A stretch of DNA of 64,000 bases, from positions 186,001 to 250,000 of the forward strand of contig BSDZ01000011.1 of NCBI GenBank assembly GCA_030268105.1, written 5' to 3'. Position 1 is the first letter of the stretch, and every line of letters begins with the position of its first letter. Below the pieces are notes generated by a model. It was not told the origin of the DNA. It made no database searches and saw only the letters and a list, made by a program, of their open reading frames with translations. Both the position numbers and the translations under genes were made by a program. The DNA comes from Volvox africanus. Taxonomy: Eukaryota > Chlorophyta > Chlorophyceae > Chlamydomonadales > Volvocaceae. Shown one piece after another: positions 11,525 to 22,976 of this stretch.

Positions 11525-13799
11525 ATGTCGGGACAAAGCTCACAGCGGATCTTCTACAGCCTGGTAGCCAGAGGTCAAGTCGTTCTCGCAGAGTATAGGT
11601 AATCTGGCATGACTATCGTCCTATTTTTCATCCTTGGAGACTGGCAGCTCCTCGCTCCCGAGGTGCACAACCCATCTAATTGTTATTGGAGAACCAATGC
11701 CCTATGTTTCTTTTTAAAACCTTTTCGAAAAGTACCGCTTTCCATTATTCCGAGGGGTCGCCAGCTAGTTAGCCAGTCACTCAGCCGTTGTTCTGGTATC
11801 CCTCTCGCTTTCTTTCTGTGGCCGCCCATGCGACGCACATATACAGTGCCGTTACAGGCAACGTCAATGTCATCGCGGTACGCATTTTGGAGAAGCTGCC
11901 GCATGAGGACACGTGAGTGCGCGAGATACGCGAGCGAGCGCAGGAAGGGATAGGGGCGGTCAAGGTGGAGAAGAGGAGGGTCTTTTGAGCCATATGTTTC
12001 CCGGGGCATCCTATCCAGTCATCCGCCTTCTGACCCTCTTCACAGGCGGGTGAGCTACACCCAGGAGCGGCACATGTTCCACGTGATGGTGTCTGACGGT
12101 ATTACCTACATGGCAGTGGCAGAGGAGGTACGGAAACGCACTTTGGGGCAGGAAAGCCAAGGAACGGAGAAAGGACCATCAACCGCGCGTCGCAATGAAG
12201 AGAGCAGTGGCTGGGCCACTCTCCCCATTTGGGACAGGAAAGGCCTTCTTTGCACCCAATATACCCAAGTGTCCGATATCTCCCTATGTTGATGGATGCG
12301 TACCGACGTCTACACTCCTTTCAGGCTTTCGGTCGCCGCATCCCTTTCGCCTTCCTGGAAGATGTGAGAGGCCGCTTCGTCGGAACGTACGGCGCCGCGG
12401 CCAAAGAGGTGCGGTTCATTGGTGGAGACAGAGAGTCATGGAGCGGACGGGCCCTTCCGGGTGATAAGGCTCTCACCAGCTTCCGTCTGAATCCCTTTCC
12501 CTTGGGTACTCCACTGGCGCGCAGGCCGTTGCTTACGAATACAACACGGAGTTCGGCAAGGTTATTGCGGACCGGGCCGCCTACTTCAGCGACCCCTCCT
12601 CAGATGCCATCAACCACCTGCAGGGTCAGCTCCAAGAGGTTAAACACATCATGATTGAAAACATCGAGAAGGTTCTGGAGAGGGGGGAGCGACTGGACTT
12701 GCTGGTGGGATATACGCGCCGGACCGGGAGGGGGTACGGAAGGCAACTCCCTGGGAACCAGCGGAGGGAGACAGAGAGATAGAGAGGGAGACAGAGAGAT
12801 AGACAGACAGACAGACAGAGTCGTGGGCGCGATGGAAGTCACCTGCGCGTGGTAGATGGGAGGCTGGAGGAGGGACGGGTTGGTGGGGTGGAGATGGAAA
12901 GCAAGCTGGGAATGACCCACCCTCCCTGGACACTCAGTGCAATAGGCACCTGGGCAGATGGGGAAAGAAACGGGAGCCCGCCTTGGCTGCGCTACATGCT
13001 GGGAGGAGCTGGGTACGATGTACGGCGTGATGGGATGTTGCAACCTGCTCATGTTGGCGCAGGTGGATAAGACGGAGGGACTGCAGCAAGTATCGTTGGC
13101 GTTCCGGCAACAGGCGCGGAGGCTAAAGCAAACCCTGTGGTGGAAGGTGCGGGGCCCCCATGGGGCGGCAAGGTGGGGTGGGTGACTAGAGGCGGTACGA
13201 GGAGAAGTTGGCAGGCACCCAATAGGCACACGGACCCCACAACGAGGAAGCAGGGTCCGAGCGAGGGATGATGGAGAGATGGCTCAGGGCGATGGCGGAA
13301 AGGGTTTCACGGGGACGGTGGCTGCGACGGATCTCGCAGCCCATTCAGGTTAGGATGCGAAACACGGCAGTGCTGGCGTTGAGTGGTTTCGGATGACCTC
13401 GGGTTACCGGTCATAGGGTCAGGTGTGCTCCTCGGTGGCAAACATTCTCCCAGGACACTTAGGACCGGCACCTTGATTGCAACTCCACCCTCCCCCCTCT
13501 TCACAGACTCTCCATCGGGTTCTTTTGGCGCCATTTCCCCCCTCCCGTCTTCCGACCTCATTTGTCTCGTTCCAGGTCTGAGAGCAGCTAGGGTTCATGC
13601 GCCATTGCAGAAAATATACCCATCGGGAATTCCCTATGGATCTCGGTTCTACTCCCCCAGGAGGTCTGCCTGCCTGCGATGTGGTTTCCTTGCTGCCTTG
13701 TAGAACGCCCGGCTGTGGATTGTGGCGAGTGCGGCGACGGCGCTGCTCATCTACTTTATTGTTGCAATGATTTGCGGCTTTACGCTACGCCATTGCTGA
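11525..13799 (+). CDS. VAMP7: VAMP7/VAMP72-like longin R-SNARE
   Basis: Vesicle-anchored R-SNARE that pairs with Q-SNAREs to fuse vesicles with endosomal, vacuolar or plasma membranes. Seven exons join in perfect phase: 11525-11598, 11847-11912, 12046-12127, 12325-12408, 12525-12704, 13063-13146 and 13704-13799, all with GT-AG introns. Product: 221 residues, against about 220 for animal VAMP7. Residues 1-120 form a longin domain, opening MSGQSSQRIFYSLVARG like plant VAMP72 proteins. The SNARE motif spans about 125-185. Its zero-layer Arg is residue 155, in the context KVLERGERLDLL followed by VDKTEGL, so it is a true R-SNARE. The C-terminal anchor is about residues 194-216 (VASAATALLIYFIVAMICGF) with only a short lumenal tail. 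The ATG is fixed by alignment to the family N-terminus and the TGA is at 13797-13799. Whether it serves vacuolar, endosomal or secretory traffic cannot be told from sequence. Confidence 0.95.
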
Positions 13800-14503
13800 G
13801 ACAAGGTGCGACAGCCGGCAGGCGGGCGAGAGCGCACGGAAAAAATGAAGGATCTTGAATTTGGATCTCGACTTTCCTCGATCTACTATCATGCCCCCCC
13901 TGCTGTCCCCAAGTATATGCGCTGGAGCAAGCGACCTATGACTAACAGTACGGAACGAGACCGGAAAGCAGGCGGGGATAGGGGGACATTGGAAGAAGGG
14001 GATTGGGATGGGATGGCTCCGAAGTGCACCGCGTGCACTGAAGCGGGGACTTGGAGCAGAGGACAGTTTTATGTCGCTGGACCGCTGCTGATATGATAGG
14101 AAGTGTTTTCAGACCTTTTCAACAGACCTGGGCACAAGGACCCAGCAGGGAGAGGAGGAGGGTCCGCGGCCTTCCAGAAAGGTCAGGAAGTGATTGGAGA
14201 CTGCTCCTGTGAGGGAAGACTCACACGGACACTAAAACACAAACAGCCACACGCCGCTCCCCGAGCGAATCTAATCAGTAATCTCGTCAGTATTGGGAAT
14301 GGGGAAAGGGGAATGCAATACTCGGGTAATCTGGTTGAGATGGGCTCCGCATGTGAAATGGAAGAGTAGGACGAAATCGCTTTCCTCCAACAGACGCAGC
14401 AGCGATGAAGCGAGTGCGTAGGGTTGCCACAAGGTTCTGGAACTGGCGGTGTCATTGCTGCAGTGTAGGACATGGTACCGCAGTTTACGATCATGCGGCG
14501 CGA

Positions 14504-14508
14504 TGTAA
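14504..14508 (+). terminator. Possible polyadenylation signal of the VAMP7 gene (TGTAA)
   Basis: First TGTAA noticed downstream of the VAMP7 stop, about 700 nt away. Motif and position only. Confidence 0.3.
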
Positions 14509-15739
14509 GTGAAGGTGGGGGGAAGTTCGGAAGTGATAAACGTCGTGACGCTATCGCGGGAGTGCAGTGCTGACATTTTAAGGAGTCTTGAGTGCGTCAG
14601 TAGTGAGAGTTGTGTTTTCAATTTGGGTCACGGGTGTGCAGATATAGCGAGACGCGAGGAAAGTCATCATTTGCGTCATCATTGGGGGAGTGCTGCTGGT
14701 GGTGCTCGTGCAGGTGGTTCGGTTTTGAAACCGACATGTGTAGGGTTGGTCCTAGGGTTTGGGGTCGGTGGTGGTTGGTCGCTGGGATCCCGTCCGTGTT
14801 CTCCGCTGCGACCTGCTTCTAGTGCGGTTTGTCGCAAGGGGCTGGGGACAGCGGCAGGGGCTTCGCAGCCTCTTTCGATCGTTGATGGGTCACGATATAG
14901 TATCAGGTGGGAGCCGTTGTGGAGGGGAATATTGCGATTTCCGATTGGGAAATATAACTTCCCTATTACCTTCCATAATCAAGCGTCTTTTATGTCTACC
15001 CGTCCTTCCTATCCCCGAATCACGCCTCGGCTCGCCAAGGGAAAAAACCCTATCTCCACGCCCTGCCTCCTCTCGCATGTGATGCCTTTACATCCATGAA
15101 AGGCACCAGCGCTTGTCACCACCGTCCCTTGACCTACCGTCCCGCTTTTGCCCCGTAATCATAGATATCCAGGAAACATAAGACATGCACTTAAACACCT
15201 GCTGCGATGCCCCTAATGCAACAAGGCCTTTCGCCACGGGGGGAAGCATCCGCCTTCGGGGTCGCCTTTCCTCCAAAACCACTCAACTTGACCAAAACTG
15301 CCCGAACTGTCCGCTCCTAACGATGCTACTCCTGAAAATAAATACTCCCCTAATCCTACAACCCAAACTCTCACCACAAGGCCTCCTCATCCTCCTCATC
15401 CAACCAGTTTCCATTTGCTTGTTACGTTTACGCTTCATCTTCACACTCTCGGGCGTTCCCCTGCTGATTCTTCAGCCCTCTCTTCACTCCACCGTCTGAG
15501 GGCAGCCCATCATCATGGCCCTACCACCCATGAGGGTAGAATCGAACATTAGCAGGAGAGAAAGAGAGATCGAGAGATGATGAGGGCGATACCGCCAGAG
15601 AGAGGGGCCGGAACGAGAAACGCCCACAATAGCCCCCCAAGAAGCTAACTGTCCCTCATGTCGGTAGCTAAGATTGCTACCCGTATACAGTGCATCACCT
15701 ACGTCGTACGCTAACGCTTCTTCCCTCATCCTCTCTTAC

Positions 15740-16541
15740 CGCTTCCCTGCTCTCTCGCCTTGCGACAGACCCCGACTAACCGACTTCACCAAGATGTGAC
15801 TGGGAATTAGCACAAACCATATCAGATAACGCACCTGCACTGAGAAAAACACAAACGCCAAGACAACTGTCGGGGAAGCATGTACTATGTTTATTTTGCC
15901 CAGCAATATACACGCGAAAGCTGTTCCCCCTTGCGCATAACGCCTGCGCATGATAGCTCTAGCCTCGAGATGCTTCCGAACAAGTCCTACACCTCATTCT
16001 TTTCACATCCGCAAGGAGTACCCGCCAGGGCCGCGCTGCCGCCACAGACCAGGAAGACGCCGCCAGGGCCACTTGCTGCTTTAACAATTCCGGAACTGCT
16101 TGCCGAACCGCGCGGATAGAGCATAGCAAAGCAAGGCATACCCGGGACTTTTGACTCTTACGGGAGAAGGGCTCTTTAGACGAAGATAGACACCCATGCA
16201 CGGATACACGCCCCGGCCCCCCTCCGCTTCACTTCACCTCAGCGTCGTAATGCTCGCGGTATAGTTATCGACCCGAAATTAGTTCGTGCCCTGAAGTACG
16301 CCAGTTCCCCAGCACTGAGACCGTACGCATTCCACCAACTCGCAATCTGTAAACCCCAACGCCGTATGGACGCCTCCGCAGATTGCACAGGGGTGTCTCG
16401 TATAAATTGCTGCATGGTCAAGTGGTCCCAACCCTGGATGCCAAGGGAGGCGCCGGAAGGGAACGCGCCTGTTGGGGCATGTTCCCCTGCATGATGGCGA
16501 CTGATGCAATCGACGCGGCTCCGAGACCCAGACGAATTCAT
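15740..16541 (-). CDS. Weak candidate minus-strand gene with a hydrophobic exon, product unknown
   Basis: Not recognised. A convincing-looking exon lies at 15740-15834: it follows a pyrimidine-rich acceptor ending CTCAGTGCAG, reads VRYLIWFVLIPSHILVKSV and onward, and ends at a strong CG|GTAAGAG donor. A possible preceding exon near 16.05-16.1 kb (containing LLKQQVALAASSWSVAAARP) joins it in phase 0 through GTACTC. A separate open stretch, 16239-16541, begins with an ATG and contains QGWDHLTMQQFIRDTPVQSA and GLQIASWWNAYGLSAGELAY, ending at TGA. I could not link it in phase to the others. These may be parts of one membrane protein gene, two genes, or chance. Confidence 0.25.
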
Positions 16542-18651
16542 CTCCCTCTCCCTAGAGATTCCTATCCCGATCCGGATTCCATCTAAATGCCTAAACACCC
16601 GGGATATCCGCCCATCATATCATTGATGTTGGTCAAAATACCTGCGCAAAGTGTTATCCAGGTTTTGGCACGTGTGAGGTAAAGGCGGGACTGGGGCGAG
16701 GTCGCGGGCCGGAGTGCAGAACAAGCAACAGACAACCCCTTGCACCGCCAAGCCGTGGCAGGCCATCTCCCAACCATCGTTTACCTACTTGGGATGGCAG
16801 GGGCGTGTAGCCTCATAGACATGATAACCCTGGGTTGTTGAAAGCAAAATAGCTGAAATAAACGATGATATCTAGGCGCACTTCTTTTAGGGCAAAACAA
16901 ATTTGCAGAAAATTGACTCTCAACATCGCCGCAGCGAGCTAGGTGAAGAGCACGGCGCCAGGAAACCTGCGCTCCAAATGCCAAAACGCGCCGCATCCGG
17001 CCAGAAACCCAATTTCTCGAGGGAAGATGACGAGGAGGCAGTAATGCTGGATTGAGCAGCAAGATTGAACAAAATGACCATCAGCAGTCCTGGGGGAGAT
17101 CGGCAGGCTAGCTGGCCTGACCTGACTGATTTAAAGAACATCATTCCCCAGAACTCACGTACGCATGGACAGACGAACGGATGAGCCCATGACACGAACG
17201 GACAGAGATACGCATAGAGGGGCCACTAGCAACATCACGAAGATCACACAGCGAGCGCAGCGCAGGTATCGCAATCCTACCATCTCCCTACCCCGCACAG
17301 CCGCAGTGGAGCCCCGCCTCAGTGACTCTATTGGTACGCTTCTTAAGGGATGTGTCGCGCTAAGCTCCGTACCCCTTAATAGAGTTCACCCCAACCGACT
17401 CCAGGGAATGGATCGCCGAGCTCGCACACTTTTTGCCTTCCATAGGTGCTTTCAGCCCGTATCCGTAAAAATGCACAGCACAGAGGAGCAAATGTAATGT
17501 TATACCCGCCACCTTCCCTGGACGCGGATGACGACCCCTTTGTGTTCCCCACTCTCCAACTGCTACAGGGATTCCAGGGAAGGAGCCACCACAGCCACCC
17601 GACAATATCGCCCCGCCCTCGGCACCACAGTCCGCAGAGCCCGGTGTTACACCGGGTGTTTTCCCTCTCTTCAGACGCCAACAACACCTTTCCCACGCAT
17701 CATGAATCCCACGGATCAGCTGCAAGCCAAATACCGCGCAATAAATTGTAGCCCTTAATGGGCACGAATTAACCCGGAGGAAGGACCACCGGACCGAAAT
17801 CCCGGGATGTAAGTTCTCTTTCCTTCTTTCTTGATCTTCACCGGCCCCAACGCGCCATCTCATTGCAATCATCACCTCCCTCACCCATAGACTCGCTACG
17901 CTTCTATTTCACAGCCTCCTGTTAGCCAGGAGACAGAGAGCACAGGACCTACCGCTTCCACTCACCTCTCACCATGCGCCTTCATCGTCAACCCTTTTGA
18001 TCGCGCCTGCGAGGTCACGTGGGGCCCCGCTACAGTTCCTTAGTTACGAGTATTTTAAAAGTATTTTGGGGCAGCTATCGCTGTAGCTACCACTGCTGCT
18101 AATGTTATCAATGCAGCTATACTGCAATCGATACTAGCAGTGCCGCACAACGCGTCTAAGCTCACGTGGCCACCCATAACAAGTCTTCACGGTGCCCGTC
18201 TCGCCGCATCCTGGGGCGCTGGCCCCGTTCCTTTGCCGGACGTGGGATTGCAGTGAGCGAGTCCAGTGTCCTCCTCCCACTCCCACTCTATCCTATTACC
18301 CATGAAACCCCAGGCCTCATTACCATTCCCCCCCTCCAAACAGTCATATTCGCTTATACACCACCTCGCTCGCCCCTTCCCCCATCCTCCACCCTTCCTT
18401 TTCGTGTGAAATATCGTGGAAAACACCCGCCATTGCAACTGCCCGCTCTTGGTCAATAGTTTCAACAGATCAACTGACGCTGCTGCACAGCGGGCCACCG
18501 AACTCTGGCCCCTCATCCCATTTCTCCACTTTCCTCCTTCAACCACCCCCGATATCTCTCTTACTTCTATAACGACCAAACATTCGCATTCAAGCGCAAT
18601 CTTCGCATGCCCCTGCGTGTGCGCGTTTTTTTGGTGAACCATGCAAAACTT

Positions 18652-21600
18652 TTAAACATCCGCAGTCGGCTCTGGACCCGCCATCGTTGCAGCAGCAGCT
18701 GCAACGGTGGCCACGGCAGCTGCCGTCACCGTCGCTGCCGCCGACTGGTTCCATTTCACAGTCCTGATCCTGATCGCCCAAGGTGGCTCATCGCCCGATG
18801 GTTGCGTCATCACTCCCCCAGCCAGAGCCACCTGCAGGCCACCGGCAGTACTGCCGCCGCCTGGGCGGTGTGAGGCAGCTCCAGCCACACCAGGTACAGT
18901 AGCTGCCGCCGCAGTCGGTTTGAGTTCGCGAATTGCGCCGTGCTGTTGTTGTTGCTGTTTTTCACCGGTGCGGTTAGCTCCAGAACCCTCCCCCGCTGGG
19001 GCCAAACAATTGTCGCCATTTTCGCTAGCAGCTATCCCTCCGGCTTCGCGACTGCCGGTACCACTTCCGCTGCCTTTCGTGAGGCGAAGTGCGGCAGCCA
19101 GGAGTGATTTTGCTTTTTTAAACTTCTCCGCAGCGCGGTGCAGGTCAGAACTGGATCGGCGGGTAATGTGCAGGGTGTCCGGTTTGCCTGCGAAGTGGTG
19201 CGACATGGGATAATCGACTTCGCCACCTCCTCCTTGGCGAACGCCACCGGGGTGCGTTGTCGCCGGGGGTAAAGGTCTAGGAGAGTCCGCCGTCACTGCC
19301 GTCGCTGGTGGCGACGGCACTGCCGCCGTGATGACATCAGCAGCACAACCGCGGTATAGGCTCAGTGGCCCTTCCACCAAGGGCTGGTGAACCAGGTTCA
19401 TCCCATCCGAGTTCGCAGTACATGAAGCAAGCGGCGGCGTTGCCGGAATGATCCCACCGGCCTCCGCCGTCAAATGCGGTGCTGCCGCCGCTATCGCCCC
19501 CGCGGACGAATCAGTAGCAGTGAAGAGCAGCGGCGGACGTGTTGGTGTGGCCAACGTCAAGCACGGTCCCTGCCGCAACTCGCTGCCGCCAGGTACATTA
19601 CGGCGCCCCAGATCCAGATCTTCGCCGTTCACGCCACGTGTGGGATCAGCAAATTTGAAAGCTGAATGCTTAAATGTAAACTCCGGCTGTGTGTAAGCGA
19701 TGCTGCTGTAATCTCCGCTCCCGGTCACGTTCGATAAACGGGCACTCCAGGGAGCTGGCTTCACGCCGCCGGAGCCGCAATCATAGCTTTCCACATCAGG
19801 ACTATCTTGGCCGTCATGCTCGCACTCATACTGCTCCGGAACCGACACGCATGCAAAAGGAGAGAGCGCGCTGAGGCCCCTATACGGCTGAAATGTTGGT
19901 ACCACTGGTGGTGGCGGCGGCGCCGCTGTCGAAGCAGCCCCTCCTGCTCCGGATAATAACGGTGGCGACGGCTGAGATGGGACTACATTTGCCACCGCCA
20001 TTGCCTCCTGCCCGTCTCGACCCGTGGGCCGAATGACCGTCAGCACTGGCCCCGCATCTGGCATCGGCGAGATCGCCGGCAAGATCGGAAAGCTCAGTTC
20101 AGCCGCAAACTGAGGATTTGCATCCGTAGCCGGCTCAGTAGGCGGACTTGCAAATGGCGTCTCTCGCATTGCGTTCTTCTGCTTTGCCGTGGCCAACGGA
20201 CGGGCATTCCTTCCCGCCACCACTACAGCCGCCACCTCCGGTTCGACTTGGCTTATGCTCGCAAGCGTTTTTTGCATTAACTGATCTAAGCTATCCAGGT
20301 TGATAACTTTGAGTCCGCTCTCGGACTGAGTAAGGACGCCGTTGTCGTCAGCGGTAACGGCACCGCCGCCATCGCCACCGTCGCACGGCCCATTCACGCT
20401 GCTTCGCGACCCTGCCACGGTGCGCGGTGGCGCGCTATTGCTCCGATGGGCCACACCGCTCTCGTCATCCGTTACGTCATCCCTCCCGGCGGCGGCAACG
20501 ACGGTGCCGGCTGCCGCCGTCGCCACCATCGCGATGCCATCAGCGGTGCTACGACCCAGCCGGGGCCATGGGTCCAGCGGCTCGGAAAGTGGGTCGCGAG
20601 CCATTGCAACAGCTGCAGCAGCAGCGACGACGGCGTGCTGTGCAGTGGATCTGTCGTGGACGCCGATGGCGGAGCCCGAGGACTTCTCGCCCTTCACCTA
20701 CAAAAGATGTTGCAGCGAACGAAATATGCGGATAATTAATCGATATATAAATGTGTGTAGACCTGGTGCATGGCCTTGGCCTCGATTCGTTAGACGTCGG
20801 CAGTTCGTTGGTAGGCCTTCTGATAGAACGTAATCAAGCCGACAACCGCCCGGTTAGACACCGAGAACGCTGATTTCCAAACCACTGCACCAACTTTGCA
20901 CCTCCCGAAACCCCTGAATACCGCCGCGTCCCTCAAACCGCGCCCAACTTGGGCATTTGTGCACTTCACATATGGTAAATTAAGTCCTGTGAACATCACT
21001 CACCGGTTTGTCCAATGGCTGACACTGGAATAGCTGATGCGGTTGCGGTAGTACGGCACACCGCATAAGCCGTCCAAGTTCTCCGAGCTGCGCGGGCGCC
21101 CACTTTGACAACATCGCGCCCTTCGTGCGCCATGGCGGCAGTGGCCGCTTAGCTTCCTTGAATACAGCCGCCACCTCAGCCGCCATCAGGTCCACCACAG
21201 CATCCAGGCGGCGAAGCGGGCCCACAAAGACCACTGGGAGGGCCTGCATTGAGAAACGGAAGGGCCGGTGGAAATGTGTGGAAATTTCGGAAACTGGTGT
21301 TTGCATTCGCGAACCAATCAGGGCGATGAGGCACATCTACATTTCCCTGCTTTCGGAGCACCTTGAATTCCTCATATAGTTGTTTAAATGTTTTGACCGC
21401 TGCTTTGATCAACTCGGCGCAGCGGACCGACCATTTCACATGTTGAATACCGCAAGGGCAGTAAAATCCGTCATATCCCCTTAAACCCCTGCCGCGGCTA
21501 CGTCCGCCATCATTGCGGTCCGTGCATTGCCGAGTCTTTCAAAGGTTCATCCCCTCTTCTGATTGTATGGAGATATCGTCTTAATAACCTCATCCGAGGG

Positions 21601-22976
21601 CACCCCTCCCTGTCAAAACACCCAAACCGCACCAGCAGCAGCAGCTGATACGCCTGTGTGGGATTGGCGATCAGAAACTGCTCCCGAAACCGAACCTCCA
21701 CCACCACCGGCTCATTCAAGAGCTCCTCACGCCCTCCCTGCAACTGCGACTGCGACTGTGATTGAGGCTCCTGCTCCGACTGCTGCTGCTGCTCCTCAAG
21801 CTCTTGCCCACAATCCCCATCCCCGCAGCCGCCGCCACTAGCGTCAGAACTGCCGTTAACCGCTGCATCCGTGAGACCTAGCGAACGCAGCGCCGGGGCG
21901 CGGCATACGTAATCTTGCCTGGAGATAGACCGCCGCCGCACCACCTGCGAGACCGGCGATATCACCCGTCCCAGACACACCAAGAACCGGTGTTTAAGGG
22001 TGCGGAGACACGATCTGGCATCCTTGCTGAGCCGCGTGCCATCGAGGATCTGGACCAGAAAACCTGCGGACTGAAGCTCCGAAGCCAGCGCTTCGATTTC
22101 CCCTGGGGTTGGGCCGGCGGGGCTGCCAGCACCGGCCGAGTAGGGTCCCATGGAACGTGGATGCTGCTCAGGCGGCGACGATGAGGCGCCCAGAAAGGAG
22201 GACGGCCTCGCGGGGATAAGGTCTGCTGAGTAAGGTGGCGGCTCGCAGGTGATACGTGACGCGCGGAAGGCCCGGAGTTGCTGGGCAAGCTGCAGTAGAG
22301 AAGGGTATTGGGAATTGGGGTGAAAGATGGTGGAAGATATGAGGATTAGGGGTGCCTATGAAACGATCCAACGGGTAGGAGGTGCAACTTAAAGGTTGGG
22401 CCGTAGGGACACCGTTGGGACAGGATAAGAGAGTATGACTCCCTGCCGCAAAAAGTGTCGGAGGTTTTACTGGCACGGTCTTGCGCAGCATACCTCTTGC
22501 TCAAGATCGCAGGTGGGTTTGCAGAGCTCGGCAAGCCGCTCCCCAGAGGGCGTCAAAAGGACGGTGCCGGAATTGGCACTTGCAGCGGCACCGCCGGCTT
22601 TGCCGCGCGCCCACATGACCTGCAGGTCACTCACGCTGCGGTCCAGTCCGGTGCTGCCCCGCAAACCCGCGACGGCCGGACTAGCAGCTTTCATTTGCGA
22701 CAGCCTGTTTGAGACCTTCTTGATCGCCTCTGCCTCTGGTGTTGCGGGGGGAAACATGCGGAGGCTGATTGGGCCGACTGCGTCCGCTACGCAGCGGCGG
22801 GAAACGCCATCCTGCGGGGTGCGAGAGCCCCGACACCGCCGGTCTTGTGGCGTAGAGGCGCAGCTGCCCCCCAGTTCGAGGTCAAATACTGGGCTGAAGG
22901 TTGCAACAACAGGTGGACTTCTCGGTTCTTGCAACGGAGATGATGCAACCTTCGCCTGCAAACCAGCACAGGACAT
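18652..22976 (-). CDS. DUF506 (PDDEXK_6) family protein with long disordered C-terminal tail
   Basis: Four exons join in phase 0: 22494-22976, 21633-22289, 21004-21243 and 18652-20697, giving about 1,141 residues. DUF506 is a plant/algal family placed by sequence in the PDDEXK nuclease-like fold; its molecular role is not established. The domain lies at about residues 200-440. It begins with the typical block around LASELQSAGFLVQILDGTRL, continues with VEVRFREQFLIANPTQAYQL (family: hydrophobic-D-FR-QFEIARPT-Y) and VVFVGPLRRLDAVVDLM, and ends with LPPWR (residues 415-419) and a KW at 427-428. These blocks straddle the splice junctions in the right order, which supports the model. Plant relatives are usually only a few hundred residues long. 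Here a 681-residue Ala/Pro/Ser/Gly-rich tail follows in one exon; its inclusion rests on matching phase and a TTTTGTAG acceptor, and it could instead be a separate gene. ATG at 22976 is the first plausible start; upstream exons cannot be excluded. Confidence 0.82.

Larger units (their letters stand above)
13800..18651. other. Unassigned region between VAMP7 and the DUF506 gene
   Basis: Convergent 3' ends border this 4.8-kb stretch. Apart from the weak minus-strand exon candidates at 15.7-16.6 kb, I found no family-level similarity on either strand. Short GA/CT-rich low-complexity patches occur. Confidence 0.45.
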
